From: Enterococcus saigonensis
Lineage (GTDB): Bacteria; Bacillota; Bacilli; Lactobacillales; Enterococcaceae
Assembly: GCF_011397115.1 (NCBI RefSeq)
Contig: NZ_AP022822.1
Span: 2,398,001-2,462,000, forward strand
Length of the DNA stretch: 64,000 bases
Direction: 5' to 3'
The notes beneath the pieces are model-generated. The model was not told the DNA's origin and made no database searches. It worked only from the letters and a program-made list of their open reading frames with translations. Made by a program: the position numbers and the translations under genes. This document shows, in pieces, positions 29,814 to 39,883 of the stretch; the first letter of the stretch is position 1; every line of letters begins with the position of its first letter.

Positions 29814-30212
29814 TTACCATACGTATGCGACAACTTCGCCGCCGACATTTTTTTGACGCGCTTCTTTATCAGTGATTACACCGTCAGAAGTCGAGATAAT
29901 GGCGATACCTAAACCATTTAATACTTTTGGTACTTCGTCAGCTTTAACGTAAGCACGCAAGCCTGGTTTAGAGATACGTTTCAAGTTAGTGATAACACGT
30001 TCACCGTTTTTACCGTATTTCAGGAAGACACGGATCACGCCTTGTTTGTCATCTTCGATATATTCAACATCACGAATGAAACCTTCGTTTTTCAAGATTT
30101 CAGCGATGTCACGCTTGATTTTTGATGCAGGCACTTCTAAAGATTCGTGCTTAACCATGTTAGCATTACGAATGCGAGTTAGAAAATCTGCGATTGGATC
30201 TGTCATGACCAT
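29814..30212 (-). CDS. rpsH: 30S ribosomal protein S8
   Basis: S8 binds the central domain of 16S rRNA and in some bacteria represses its own operon. The 132-aa protein begins [20 protein letters not shown] and contains the signature [17 protein letters not shown]. An AGGAGG site lies 8 bases before the first ATG; the second Met two codons later would also be reachable. Confidence 0.98.
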   Translation of the reverse strand: MVMTDPIADFLTRIRNANMVKHESLEVPASKIKRDIAEILKNEGFIRDVEYIEDDKQGVIRVFLKYGKNGERVITNLKRISKPGLRAYVKADEVPKVLNGLGIAIISTSDGVITDKEARQKNVGGEVVAYVW

Positions 30213-30244
30213 GGGTTCTTTACCTCCTTTATGCGAGTATTTGT

Positions 30245-30430
30245 TTACCAGCTAGCTTTCTTCACGCCGGGAATTTGACCTTTATAGGCAAGTTCGCGGA
30301 AGCAAATACGGCAAAGTTTAAATTTACGATAAACTGAATGTGGACGTCCGCAACGTTCGCAACGAGTATATGCTTGTGTTGAATGTTTAGCAGGACGTTG
30401 TTGTTTAGCAATCATTGATTTTTTAGCCAC
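30245..30430 (-). CDS. rpsN: 30S ribosomal protein S14 (zinc type)
   Basis: This is the short 61-aa S14 with Cys24, Cys27, Cys40 and Cys43 forming a zinc ribbon (RCERCGRP and [10 protein letters not shown]). It sits in the spc cluster between rplE and rpsH as expected. A zinc-free S14 paralogue, often kept elsewhere in Firmicutes for zinc starvation, is not seen here. Confidence 0.98.
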   Translation of the reverse strand: MAKKSMIAKQQRPAKHSTQAYTRCERCGRPHSVYRKFKLCRICFRELAYKGQIPGVKKASW

Positions 30431-30448
30431 GTAGTTCGCCTCCTTTAA

Positions 30449-30988
30449 TTATTTTTGGAATGGCATGCCTAATTGTGTCAGCAATTCACGTGATTCTTCA
30501 TCAGTGTTGGCTGTTGTCACAATAACGATGTCCATCCCGCGTACTTTGTCGACCAAATCATAATCAACTTCAGGGAAGATTAATTGTTCTTTGATACCTA
30601 AAGTGTAGTTACCGCGACCATCGAATGATTTTTTACTTACACCATGGAAGTCACGGACACGTGGTAGTGAAACACTTACCAATTTGTCTAAGAATTCATA
30701 CATGCGTTCGCCGCGCAAAGTAACTTTGGCGCCGATTGGCATACCTTCACGTAAACGGAAGCCGGCAATAGATTTTTTAGCTTTAGTAATCAACGGTTTT
30801 TGACCAGCGATTAAAGTCAATTCTTCTACTGCTTTATCTAAATTTTTCGCATTTGAAACAGCGTCACCCACACCCATGTTGATAACAATCTTTTCAACTT
30901 TTGGTGCTTGCATCACTGAATTATAATTGAATTTTTCCATTAAAGCTGGAACTACTTCTTTTGAGTATTTTTCTTTCAGGCGGTTCAT
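30449..30988 (-). CDS. rplE: 50S ribosomal protein L5
   Basis: L5 binds 5S rRNA and contacts the P-site tRNA. The 179-aa protein begins [20 protein letters not shown] and includes the signature [15 protein letters not shown]. It follows rplX by 23 bp, with a GGAGGGG site before the ATG. Confidence 0.98.
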   Translation of the reverse strand: MNRLKEKYSKEVVPALMEKFNYNSVMQAPKVEKIVINMGVGDAVSNAKNLDKAVEELTLIAGQKPLITKAKKSIAGFRLREGMPIGAKVTLRGERMYEFLDKLVSVSLPRVRDFHGVSKKSFDGRGNYTLGIKEQLIFPEVDYDLVDKVRGMDIVIVTTANTDEESRELLTQLGMPFQK

Positions 30989-31011
30989 TTAGTTGCCCCT
31001 CCTTCCTTTAA

Positions 31012-31323
31012 TTATTTATCTAGAACTTCACCGGTTTTCTTGGAAACACGGACTTTTTTACCGTCAACTTCTTTGTAGCCAACCCGAGTAGCTTCACCGT
31101 TTGATGGGTCGATGATCATGACATTTGATACATGAATCGGAGCTTCCATTTCAACGATTCCGCCTTGCGGAGCAGCTTGAGAAGGTTTTTGGTGTTTTTT
31201 CACGATGTTAACACCTTCGACTACAACTTTATCTTTTTTCGGGAAAGCTTCTAAAACAACGCCTTCTTTGTTTTTATCTTTACCGGTGATAACTTTGACT
31301 TTGTCGCCTTTTTTAATAAACAT
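31012..31323 (-). CDS. rplX: 50S ribosomal protein L24
   Basis: L24 starts large-subunit assembly by binding the 5' end of 23S rRNA. The 103-aa protein has the KOW motif [20 protein letters not shown] at its N-terminus and [19 protein letters not shown] near its end. It follows rplN by 34 bp. Confidence 0.98.
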   Translation of the reverse strand: MFIKKGDKVKVITGKDKNKEGVVLEAFPKKDKVVVEGVNIVKKHQKPSQAAPQGGIVEMEAPIHVSNVMIIDPSNGEATRVGYKEVDGKKVRVSKKTGEVLDK

Positions 31324-31357
31324 TACTGTTTCGCACCTCCTTTTAAAATAGGTTTTC

Positions 31358-31756
<399 letters not shown>

Positions 31757-31777
31757 CTACCAAGTTTCAAAGTGTAA

Positions 31778-32041
31778 TTAGATAATTACAGCTTTTTCAA
31801 CGATTTCTACTAGACGGAAACGTTTAGTAGCAGATAATGGACGAGTTTCCATAATTTTCACGATATCGCCAACTTTTGCTTCGTTGTTTTCATCGTGCGC
31901 TTTGTATTTCTTAGAGTAGTTCATTCGTTTACCGTAGATAGGGTGGTTTTTCTTTGTTTCTACAACGACAGTAATGGTTTTATCCATTTTGTCAGATACC
32001 ACGCGACCTTGGTAAACTTTACGTTGATTTCTTTCAGTCAT
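31778..32041 (-). CDS. rpsQ: 30S ribosomal protein S17
   Basis: S17 is a primary 16S rRNA-binding protein with an OB fold. Starting at the ATG 32039-32041 gives an 87-aa product, [20 protein letters not shown] onward, with the signature [18 protein letters not shown]. The frame continues eight codons upstream, but the GGAGG site lies 11 bases before the chosen ATG and inside the longer frame. Confidence 0.96.
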   Translation of the reverse strand: MTERNQRKVYQGRVVSDKMDKTITVVVETKKNHPIYGKRMNYSKKYKAHDENNEAKVGDIVKIMETRPLSATKRFRLVEIVEKAVII

Positions 32042-32065
32042 ACCGCTAATGGCCTCCTTCCACAA

Positions 32066-32254
32066 TTACTTCGCTTGTTCACGCAACACAGTTTTGATGC
32101 GTGCAATCGATTTACGTACTTCTTTGATACGTGCAGTGTTTTCTAATTGACCGGTTGCTAATTGGAAACGCAAGTTGAACAATTCTTCTTTCAATTGTTT
32201 TTCCTGATCAAGCATTTCGGCAGTGGTTAATTCTCTGATTTCTTTAACCTTCAT
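32066..32254 (-). CDS. rpmC: 50S ribosomal protein L29
   Basis: L29 lies at the tunnel exit beside L23 and helps dock trigger factor and SRP. The 62-aa helical protein runs from [20 protein letters not shown] to VLREQAK. The ATG at 32252-32254 overlaps the end of rplP by 11 bp and is preceded by GGTGA, so the two are translationally coupled. Confidence 0.96.
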   Translation of the reverse strand: MKVKEIRELTTAEMLDQEKQLKEELFNLRFQLATGQLENTARIKEVRKSIARIKTVLREQAK

Positions 32255-32678
32255 TCGATTCACCACCCATTTCCTCACGTTTTACGATCTTCGTTTTCAT
32301 TGGTAATTTGTGAGAAGCAAGACGCAATGCTTCACGAGCAACTTCTTCAGGAACACCGGCGATTTCAAACATGATTTTGCCGCGTTTAACTGGTGAAACC
32401 CAGCCTTCAGGAGCCCCTTTACCTTTACCCATACGTACGCCGATCGCTTTAGATGTATATGATTTATGAGGGAAAATTTTAATCCACACTTTCCCACCAC
32501 GCTTCATGTAACGAGTCATAGCGATACGTGAAGCTTCGATTTGACGGTTGGTGATCCAATGTGATTCCACAGCTTGTAAGCCGAATTCACCAAAAGCAAT
32601 CTCTTTACCGCCTTTTGCTTCTCCGCGCATTTTACCACGGAATTCACGACGATGTTTTACACGTTTAGGTACTAACAT
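32244..32678 (-). CDS. rplP: 50S ribosomal protein L16
   Basis: L16 shapes the A-site region of the large subunit. The 144-aa protein begins [20 protein letters not shown] and has the signature [20 protein letters not shown]. Only two bases separate it from rpsC. Confidence 0.98.
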   Translation of the reverse strand: MLVPKRVKHRREFRGKMRGEAKGGKEIAFGEFGLQAVESHWITNRQIEASRIAMTRYMKRGGKVWIKIFPHKSYTSKAIGVRMGKGKGAPEGWVSPVKRGKIMFEIAGVPEEVAREALRLASHKLPMKTKIVKREEMGGESNEG

Positions 32679-32680
32679 GT

Positions 32681-33346
32681 TTATTTCCCTCCTTTCTTAG
32701 TGTTTTGAGCGTTCTTTTTCGTTGGCAAGATTTCGCCACGATAGATCCACACTTTAACTCCTAATTTTCCGTAGGTAGTATCTGCTTCTTCCCAAGCGTA
32801 GTCGATATCGGCACGCAATGTATGAAGTGGAACAGTACCTTCTGAGTAGCCTTCGCTACGAGCGATATCAGCACCGTTTAAACGGCCAGATACCATTGTT
32901 TTGATTCCTTTAGCACCCGCGCGCATTGTGCGTTGGATAGCTTGTTTTTGAGCGCGTCGGAACGCAACCCGGTTTTCTAATTGGCGTGCAATTCCTTCAC
33001 CAACTAATTTTGCATCTAAATCTGGTTTTTTAATTTCCACGATGTTGATGTGGATACGTTTGCCAGTTAAGCTGTTTAATTGTTTACGTAAGTTTTCAAC
33101 TTCTGAACCACCTTTACCAATTACCATACCTGGTTTAGCAGTGTGGATAGAAACGTTCACGCGGTTAGCAGCACGTTCGATTTCAACAGTAGAAACTGCA
33201 GCGTCAGCTAATTTAGTCGCGATAAACTTACGGATTTTCAAATCTTCGTGTAAGAAGTCAGCATACTCTTTTTCAGCATACCATTTTGCATCCCAGTCGC
33301 GGATGATGCCTACACGCATTCCAATTGGATGTACTTTTTGACCCAC
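32681..33346 (-). CDS. rpsC: 30S ribosomal protein S3
   Basis: S3 lines the mRNA entry channel and has helicase-like activity with S4 and S5. The 221-aa protein has a type-II KH domain with the GKGG loop at residues 77-80, and a C-terminal domain ([16 protein letters not shown]). It follows rplV by 13 bp. Confidence 0.98.
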   Translation of the reverse strand: MGQKVHPIGMRVGIIRDWDAKWYAEKEYADFLHEDLKIRKFIATKLADAAVSTVEIERAANRVNVSIHTAKPGMVIGKGGSEVENLRKQLNSLTGKRIHINIVEIKKPDLDAKLVGEGIARQLENRVAFRRAQKQAIQRTMRAGAKGIKTMVSGRLNGADIARSEGYSEGTVPLHTLRADIDYAWEEADTTYGKLGVKVWIYRGEILPTKKNAQNTKKGGK

Positions 33347-33359
33347 TGATTATCCCTCC

Positions 33360-33707
33360 TTATTTTTCTGATACGACTACAGTGATATGACTTGTACGTT
33401 TGTTGATTGGTGAAGCTGAACCTTTAGCCCGTGGACGGAAACGTTTCATTGTTGGTCCTTCGTTAACAAAGGCTTCGGAAACAACTAAGTTTTCAACATC
33501 TAAGTCAAAGTTGTTTTCTGCATTCGCAACTGCTGACATCAAAACTTTCTCGATGATTCCGGCAGCTTTATTTGGTGTGAACTTTAAGATTGCAATTGCA
33601 TCAGCAACGCTTTTACCTCTAATTAAATCAATCACTAGACGAGATTTGCGAGGAGATACGCGAATTGTTTTCGCAGTTGCTTTAGCTTTTGTAATTTGTT
33701 CTGCCAT
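33360..33707 (-). CDS. rplV: 50S ribosomal protein L22
   Basis: L22 reaches into the peptide tunnel with a beta-hairpin that can contribute to macrolide resistance when mutated. The 115-aa protein has the hairpin region [20 protein letters not shown] intact with no insertion or deletion evident. It follows rpsS by 22 bp. Confidence 0.98.
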   Translation of the reverse strand: MAEQITKAKATAKTIRVSPRKSRLVIDLIRGKSVADAIAILKFTPNKAAGIIEKVLMSAVANAENNFDLDVENLVVSEAFVNEGPTMKRFRPRAKGSASPINKRTSHITVVVSEK

Positions 33708-33729
33708 GATGATATCCTCCCCTCAAATA

Positions 33730-34008
33730 TTAACGTCTTGTTTTTTTATCGTCAGCAGCGTGCCCACGATAAGTTCTGGTTGGTGCAAATTCACCTAATT
33801 TATGTCCTACCATGTCTTCTTGAATGTAAACTGGGACATGTTTGCGTCCGTCATAGACAGCAATCGTAAAACCGATAAAATTCGGAAAAATTGTTGAACG
33901 ACGTGACCAAGTTTTGATGACTTTTTTCTTTTCGGCACCTTGTTGTGCTTCGACCTTTTTCATCAAGTGTTCATCGACGAAAGGTCCCTTCTTTAAACTA
34001 CGACCCAT
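33730..34008 (-). CDS. rpsS: 30S ribosomal protein S19
   Basis: S19 sits in the head of the small subunit with S13. The 92-aa protein begins [20 protein letters not shown] and carries the signature [20 protein letters not shown]. It follows rplB by 42 bp. Confidence 0.98.
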   Translation of the reverse strand: MGRSLKKGPFVDEHLMKKVEAQQGAEKKKVIKTWSRRSTIFPNFIGFTIAVYDGRKHVPVYIQEDMVGHKLGEFAPTRTYRGHAADDKKTRR

Positions 34009-34050
34009 GGTGAACCTCCTTCCAAAATGTAGACCACATGGTCAAAAAAC

Positions 34051-34884
34051 TTATTTAGCTTTGCTACGACGTACGATAAGTTTGTCTGAAGCAGCTTTTT
34101 TATTACGTGTTTTGTAACCCAATGCAGGTTGACCCCAAGGTGATACTGGAGCTTTACGTCCGATTGGAGCTTTACCTTCACCACCACCGTGTGGGTGATC
34201 GTTAGGGTTCATTACGCTACCACGAACAGTAGGACGTTTGCCCATCCAACGAGAACGACCAGCTTTACCAATGTTAATCAATTCGTGTTGTTCATTACCA
34301 ACAGAACCAATTGTTGCACGGCAAGTTGCTAAGATCATCCGTACTTCGCCTGAGTTTAAGCGGATCAAGACGTATTTGCCTTCTTTACCTAATACTTGAG
34401 CGCTTGTACCAGCTGAACGAATTAATTGTCCGCCTTTACCTGGTTTCATTTCGATGTTGTGGATAACAGTACCAACCGGGATGTTTGCAAGTGGTAATGC
34501 ATTCCCAACTTTGATATCAGCTTCTGGACCAGAAACCACTGTCATACCTACTTCTAAGCCTTTTGGAGCTAAGATGTAAGCTTTAACACCGTCTGAATAA
34601 TGTACTAACGCAATGTTAGCAGAACGGTTTGGATCATACTCGATTGTTTTAACAGTAGCAACAACGTTATCTTTGTTACGTTTGAAGTCGATTACGCGGT
34701 ATTGACGCTTGTGACCGCCGCCTTGGTGACGTACAGTGATACGACCGTTGTTGTTACGACCGGCATTGTTTTTCAATGGTGCCAACAAAGTTTTCTCTGG
34801 AGTGCTTGTTGTAATCTCAGCAAAATCAGAGCTTGTCATGTTACGGCGACCATTTGAGGTAGGTTTGTACTTTTTAATTGCCAC
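34051..34884 (-). CDS. rplB: 50S ribosomal protein L2
   Basis: L2 is needed for subunit association and peptidyl-transferase assembly. The 277-aa protein has the RNA-binding core and the C-terminal signature [20 protein letters not shown], including the conserved histidine of the HPHGGG stretch. It follows rplW by 37 bp. Confidence 0.98.
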   Translation of the reverse strand: MAIKKYKPTSNGRRNMTSSDFAEITTSTPEKTLLAPLKNNAGRNNNGRITVRHQGGGHKRQYRVIDFKRNKDNVVATVKTIEYDPNRSANIALVHYSDGVKAYILAPKGLEVGMTVVSGPEADIKVGNALPLANIPVGTVIHNIEMKPGKGGQLIRSAGTSAQVLGKEGKYVLIRLNSGEVRMILATCRATIGSVGNEQHELINIGKAGRSRWMGKRPTVRGSVMNPNDHPHGGGEGKAPIGRKAPVSPWGQPALGYKTRNKKAASDKLIVRRSKAK

Positions 34885-34921
34885 GCCTGTTTCCCTCCTA
34901 TTTAGTAGTAGAATTTAATGC

Positions 34922-35212
34922 TTATTCAGCTTCGAAAATTGTAATTTCTTTTGATGCTTCAGTTAAAGTAACGATCGCTTTGCGACGTTTCTTTGTGTAT
35001 CCTGCATATTTGCCCATGCGTTTGAATTTTGGACGCACGTTCACGATATTAACGTTTTTCACTTTAACACCGTCAAAAGCAGCTTCAACTGCTTGTTTTA
35101 CTAAAGTTTTGTTCGCTTTAGTGTCCACTTCAAAAGTGTATTTCTTGTCATCCATGGCAAGCATAGATTTTTCAGTGATCACTGGGCGTTTGATAACATC
35201 TAGTAAGTTCAT
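34922..35212 (-). CDS. rplW: 50S ribosomal protein L23
   Basis: L23 is the tunnel-exit docking site for trigger factor and SRP. The 96-aa protein begins [20 protein letters not shown] and includes [20 protein letters not shown]. Its ATG shares one base with the rplD stop codon. Confidence 0.98.
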   Translation of the reverse strand: MNLLDVIKRPVITEKSMLAMDDKKYTFEVDTKANKTLVKQAVEAAFDGVKVKNVNIVNVRPKFKRMGKYAGYTKKRRKAIVTLTEASKEITIFEAE

Positions 35213-35835
35213 TATGCAAGCACCTCCTCAATTTGAGTCAGAGCAGCTTGAGTTGCTAACATTTTATCGCTTGAAACTACATCCAATACAGATACGTTGT
35301 TTGAAGTAACAACAGTTACGTTTGGTAAGTTACGAGCTGATAAAGCAGCAAAGTCGTTGTCTGCTTCAAGTACAACTAATACTTTAGAATCAACTGACAA
35401 GTTTGCTAAAACTTGTTTGAATTCTTTAGTTTTTGGTGCGTCAAAGCTTAATGCATCAACTGCAACCATTTTGTTTTCAGCAACTTTTGCTGATAAAACA
35501 GATTTCATTGCTAAGCGACGAACTTTTTTAGGAAGCTTGTAGCTGTATGAACGTGGAGTTGGTCCAAAGACAACGCCACCGCCACGCCATTGTGGTGAAC
35601 GGATTGAACCTTGACGAGCACGACCAGTTCCTTTTTGGCGCCATGGTTTACGGCCACCGCCTCGAACTGCGCTACGATTTTTCACAGCGTGTGTTCCTTG
35701 TCGTAATGAAGCGCGTTGCATGATGATTGCATCGTAGACAACACTTTCATTTGGTTCAATTCCGAAGATTTCTTCGTTTAATGTGATTTCGCCATTTTGG
35801 CTACCATCTTGTTTAAATAATGCAATATTCGGCAT
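35212..35835 (-). CDS. rplD: 50S ribosomal protein L4
   Basis: L4 lines the upper peptide tunnel through an extended loop ([17 protein letters not shown]) that is intact here. In gamma-proteobacteria L4 also represses the S10 operon through its leader; whether it does so here is unknown. The protein has 207 residues. It follows rplC by 28 bp. Confidence 0.98.
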   Translation of the reverse strand: MPNIALFKQDGSQNGEITLNEEIFGIEPNESVVYDAIIMQRASLRQGTHAVKNRSAVRGGGRKPWRQKGTGRARQGSIRSPQWRGGGVVFGPTPRSYSYKLPKKVRRLAMKSVLSAKVAENKMVAVDALSFDAPKTKEFKQVLANLSVDSKVLVVLEADNDFAALSARNLPNVTVVTSNNVSVLDVVSSDKMLATQAALTQIEEVLA

Positions 35836-35863
35836 TCCTAAGTTCCTCCTTCCTTAAGTTTAC

Positions 35864-36493
35864 TTATTTAGCTTTCACAGCAGATTTAATAGTAATCAAT
35901 GATTTTTTCGCGCCAGGAACGTTACCTTTAATTAAGATTACGTTGCGTTCAACATCAACACGAACAACTTCCAAGTTTTGGATTGTTACGCGATTGCCAC
36001 CCATGCGGCCTGCTAAACGTTTACCTTTAAATACCCGGTTAGGTGCTACAGGACCCATTGAACCAGGACGACGGTGATAACGAGAACCGTGAGCCATTGG
36101 TCCGCGGCTTTGGCCGTGACGTTTGATTACGCCTTGGAATCCTTTACCTTTAGTTGTACCAGTTACATCGATGACATCTCCAGCTTCGAAAATATCAACT
36201 TTGATTTCTGATCCTACTTCTAAGCCCTCTAGCTCAACATCCTTGAATTCGCGAATGAAGCGCTTAGGGGCCGTGTTTGCTTTTGCAACATGACCTTGCG
36301 CAGGTTTGTTTGATAAAACTTCACGCATATCTTGGTAACCGACTTGAACTGCTTCATAGCCGTCGTTTTCCACTGTTTTAAGTTGTAATACTACGTTTGG
36401 AGTAGCTTCAACAACTGTTACAGGTACTAACTCACCAGATTCAGTGAAGATTTGAGTCATTCCCACTTTTTTCCCTAAGATTCCTTTGGTCAT
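35864..36493 (-). CDS. rplC: 50S ribosomal protein L3
   Basis: L3 is an early assembly protein close to the peptidyl-transferase centre. The 209-aa protein has the loop signature [20 protein letters not shown]. Its central extension near the active site looks unaltered. It follows rpsJ by 28 bp. Confidence 0.98.
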   Translation of the reverse strand: MTKGILGKKVGMTQIFTESGELVPVTVVEATPNVVLQLKTVENDGYEAVQVGYQDMREVLSNKPAQGHVAKANTAPKRFIREFKDVELEGLEVGSEIKVDIFEAGDVIDVTGTTKGKGFQGVIKRHGQSRGPMAHGSRYHRRPGSMGPVAPNRVFKGKRLAGRMGGNRVTIQNLEVVRVDVERNVILIKGNVPGAKKSLITIKSAVKAK

Positions 36494-36521
36494 GATTACA
36501 CCTCCATCTTAATTTAATTAA

Positions 36522-36995
<474 letters not shown>

Positions 36996-37001
36996 TTTAT
37001 G

Positions 37002-37030
37002 ATTATAGTATATCTAGCCTCTGTTCGCAA
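37002..37030 (-). promoter_or_regulatory. Main promoter of the ribosomal superoperon
   Basis: TTGCGA (37025-37030), a 17-base spacer and a perfect TATAAT (37002-37007) lie on the minus strand upstream of rpsJ. Confidence 0.85.
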
Positions 37031-37200
37031 GGATTTTTTATTGATTTCATGCATTTTTTTGCACTTTTTCACTTGCAACTGCTTACAACTACGAATGCGA
37101 AATAGTTGAACTTTTTTACCCTCTTCGTTTTCTTAACTTAATAGAAAATAGCACAATCTTCTCAAAACTTTAAATTTTGACACGGCCATCCCATTTAAGC

Positions 37201-37230
37201 AAAACAGCACCTCTGCCAAAGCAGAAGTGC
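37201..37230 (-). terminator. Intrinsic terminator of the phosphonate-type transporter operon
   Basis: GCACCTCTGC and GCAGAAGTGC pair at all but one position (a G-T wobble in RNA) around a short loop. TGTTTT follows on the minus strand. It begins 9 bases past the last permease gene. Confidence 0.75.
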
Positions 37231-37239
37231 CGTTTATTT

Positions 37240-38049
37240 TTAGCCATTAATTAATTTTGCTCGAATTTTATTTGAGACAACTTCGACAATTAAGATTAAA
37301 ACAATTAAGCCAATTAGAATTGAGCCGACTTGGTTCCACTTGTAACCATTAATAGCAAACATCAACGGCGAACCAATACCACCTGCACCGACTAAACCTA
37401 AAATTGTAGCGTCCCGCAAGTTCATATCGAAACGATAAATCGTAATCGAAACAAAATTACTTAATAATTGCGGTAAAATACCAAAACGAATTTTATCAAA
37501 TGTTGTTGCACCAATCGAACTCATCGATTCCAAGACTCCTGTATCAATGGTTTCAATCGCATCAACATATAAACGAGACACCATCCCAATGGAAGTAACC
37601 GACATAGTCATCACCCCTGCAAAAGGCCCAGTTCCCGTTACTCGGACGAACATCAAACCATAAACCAATGCTGGCACTGTCCGAATAATAACCACTAAAA
37701 AGCGCGTCAAAACATAGACTGGTTTTGGCATGATACTTGGTGACATTAAAAAAGCAATCGGAATTGAAAAGATCGAACCTAAAATTGTTCCTAAAAAACC
37801 GATACAGATTGTTTCAAATAACAAATAGGCAACGCCAGTACTAGAAAAATCAAACAGAAAATTCAAATCCGGCGTTACAATGCCCTTTAAAATATTCAAG
37901 GCAACTTGAGAACCATCCGTACTGGTTTTATTTATTTTAATTGCTGTTAAAGACCAGATAAACATCCCAATGACAATTAAAGCAATTGTGGCATATTGTA
38001 TTTTTTTATTGGGCTCTTTTGCCAATTGTTTTTCTACTAATGTATTCAT
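37240..38049 (-). CDS. phnE: Phosphonate-type ABC transporter permease (second copy)
   Basis: This is the second membrane subunit of a PhnCDE-type importer. The 269-aa protein has about six helices; the coupling loop lies around SSIGATTFDKIRFGILPQLL, followed by the family motif REATI-like RDATILGLVGAGGIGSPL. It is 9 bp after the other phnE-like gene and ends the operon. The two permeases are divergent, so they probably form a heterodimer. The true substrate is uncertain. Confidence 0.88.
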   Translation of the reverse strand: MNTLVEKQLAKEPNKKIQYATIALIVIGMFIWSLTAIKINKTSTDGSQVALNILKGIVTPDLNFLFDFSSTGVAYLLFETICIGFLGTILGSIFSIPIAFLMSPSIMPKPVYVLTRFLVVIIRTVPALVYGLMFVRVTGTGPFAGVMTMSVTSIGMVSRLYVDAIETIDTGVLESMSSIGATTFDKIRFGILPQLLSNFVSITIYRFDMNLRDATILGLVGAGGIGSPLMFAINGYKWNQVGSILIGLIVLILIVEVVSNKIRAKLING

Positions 38050-38058
38050 GGCGTCCCC

Positions 38059-38868
38059 CTATTTTAATTTCCGACGCAAGTATTCACTTAGCATCTCGAT
38101 TAACGCAACTGTTACAATCAACATCAATAAAATGGAACCCACACTAGCGTAATCGCGCCAGCCTAAGCGTTCATTTAATAGTAGACCTAAACCACCTGCA
38201 CCTACATACCCTAGAATAGATGCATACCGTACATTTCCTTCAAAACAAAAGATCGAAGTAGATAAGTAGTTTGGCAAGATTTCTGGTAAGATACTATACC
38301 GAAAAGCTTGAATTTTGGTTAAGCCAAAAGATTCCATCGCTTCAAAAGTTCGCATATCAATTGTTTCAATTTGTTCGTACATAATTTTACCAACATAGGA
38401 AATAGTAAACATAAAAATAGCAATCGTACCGGCAAACGCGCCTAAACCTAAGATAAACGTTGCAATTAGAGCTACAACTAAAGTAGGCAACGTCCGTAAT
38501 ACACTTAAAATAAATTTAAATACGCCTGCAACAAAACGATTTTTGACAATATTAATAGAAGATAATACCGCAAAAGGAATTGCCAATAAAGAACCGATAA
38601 TTGAACCTAATAAAGACATTTTAATCGTTTCTAATAGTGGTCCCCAAACACGATTCATGTATTTAAAATTTGGTGGAATCATATCACCGATAATAACGAA
38701 GAATTGTTTGCTTCTTAAAATTAAAGTACTAAATGAAAAATTCGTTACATCTGCTGCTACAAACATGAAGATGACAGTAATGAAAATATAAAGAGGCAAA
38801 AATGACCGTTTGCTTGTCACTTGTTTGCCATTACTTAAAGTTAATGTCTTTTTAAACAAGCTGACCAC
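38059..38868 (-). CDS. phnE: Phosphonate-type ABC transporter permease (first copy)
   Basis: The 269-aa membrane protein has six predicted helices, the coupling loop ESFGLTKIQAFRYSILPEIL and the C-terminal motif RYASILGYVGAGGLGLLL. It begins on the base after the phnC stop codon, indicating translational coupling. Confidence 0.88.
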   Translation of the reverse strand: MVSLFKKTLTLSNGKQVTSKRSFLPLYIFITVIFMFVAADVTNFSFSTLILRSKQFFVIIGDMIPPNFKYMNRVWGPLLETIKMSLLGSIIGSLLAIPFAVLSSINIVKNRFVAGVFKFILSVLRTLPTLVVALIATFILGLGAFAGTIAIFMFTISYVGKIMYEQIETIDMRTFEAMESFGLTKIQAFRYSILPEILPNYLSTSIFCFEGNVRYASILGYVGAGGLGLLLNERLGWRDYASVGSILLMLIVTVALIEMLSEYLRRKLK

Positions 38869-39621
38869 CTACGCTTCCACAGGTTGATTTTTGCCGTAAA
38901 TTTCATCCAAAATGCTTTGGTCGACTACGTCTGTCGGACCATCATAAACGATTTCTCCTTGACGAATGCCAATCACGCGATCACAATACTCCAACGCTAA
39001 TTCTACATGGTGTATATTCAAAAGAATCGAAACATTCATTTCGCGATTAATACGACGCAAATCTTCCATAACAGATTTTGCAGTGACAGGATCTAGCGAA
39101 GCTACTGGTTCATCAGCCAGAATAATTCCTGGTTTACGAGCTAGTGTACGCGCCAAGGCGACCCGTTGTTGCTGCCCACCAGAAAGTTGATCTACACGGG
39201 TATAAGCTTTATCCAAAATCCCTACATTATCTAATGCTTCTAACGCACGAATTTTATCTTCGTGAGGGAAAATTCCTAATGTACGACGCCATAAAGGCAT
39301 ATCCGGCACCGAAGAAACGAGAACATTTTTCAAAACCGTAGAACGAGTTACTAAATTAAAAGACTGAAAGATCATTCCGATATTCTTACGAAATTCCCGA
39401 ATTTCTTTTCCTTTTAATTGACTCACATTAACATCATTCACAAGTAGTGTCCCCGAATTAATGTCATGCATCCGATTAATACAACGGATTAATGTTGACT
39501 TTCCTGCTCCGGAAAGACCGATAATTGCTACAAACTCACCTTGTTGGATTTCCAAATTGATATCTTTTAGTGCAACGGTACCGTTAGGATAAACTTTTTG
39601 CACATCTTCAAATTTAATCAT
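38869..39621 (-). CDS. phnC: Phosphonate-type ABC transporter ATPase
   Basis: The 250-aa ATPase has Walker A GLSGAGKSTLIRCIN, signature LSGGQQQRVALARTLA and Walker B ILADEPVASLDP. AAAGGA lies 8 bases before the ATG. A hairpin, a 14-bp palindrome and a tandem repeat separate it from phnD, so expression may differ from that of the binding protein. Confidence 0.92.
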   Translation of the reverse strand: MIKFEDVQKVYPNGTVALKDINLEIQQGEFVAIIGLSGAGKSTLIRCINRMHDINSGTLLVNDVNVSQLKGKEIREFRKNIGMIFQSFNLVTRSTVLKNVLVSSVPDMPLWRRTLGIFPHEDKIRALEALDNVGILDKAYTRVDQLSGGQQQRVALARTLARKPGIILADEPVASLDPVTAKSVMEDLRRINREMNVSILLNIHHVELALEYCDRVIGIRQGEIVYDGPTDVVDQSILDEIYGKNQPVEA

Positions 39622-39710
39622 TGCTGTATCCTTTCACGCTGAAGTTTTGATAATTACTCATTACTGTCGAAAAACAACCTTTTCCCACAATAAGACGAAA
39701 TTTTAATTTC

Positions 39711-39744
39711 ACCGTTAACTATTTATAACCGTTAACTATTTATA
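39711..39744. repeat. Two tandem copies of a 17-bp unit
   Basis: ACCGTTAACTATTTATA occurs at 39711-39727 and again at 39728-39744, identical and without a gap. It lies in the phnD-phnC spacer, beside a palindrome and a possible -10 box. Confidence 0.85.
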
Positions 39745-39762
39745 ATAGGTAAAAGCTTTTAC
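39742..39762 (-). promoter_or_regulatory. Possible internal promoter with palindromic operator before phnC
   Basis: A perfect 14-bp palindrome GTAAAAGCTTTTAC (39749-39762) lies one base upstream of TATTAT (39742-39747, minus strand). A -35 box is not clear. The layout looks like an operator over the promoter spacer, about 120 bp upstream of phnC. Confidence 0.4.
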
Positions 39763-39823
39763 TTACTAAAAACTATTAAAATTTCGGCTTATCCTGTAAA
39801 ATTTCTCGCATTTCAAACAGAAA

Positions 39824-39860
39824 GGAAGGGATTGTGTTGATAACACAACCCCTACTTTCC
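39824..39860 (-). promoter_or_regulatory. Stem-loop between phnD and phnC
   Basis: A 7-bp inner stem (TTGTGTT/AACACAA) and a GGGA-type outer stem form a strong hairpin 24 bases past the phnD stop. The minus strand lacks a proper T-run after it. It could protect the phnD message from 3' decay and so raise binding-protein levels above the other subunits. Confidence 0.55.
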
Positions 39861-39883
39861 TATTTTTAGTGCTAGTTGCGCGA

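Noticed and set aside
39711..39744. Tandem 17-bp units as the start of a CRISPR array
   Set aside because: There are only two units, with no spacer between them, and no cas genes nearby.
39749..39762. Palindrome as a CcpA cre site
   Set aside because: The centre is GC, not the CG of cre, and the flanking bases do not match.
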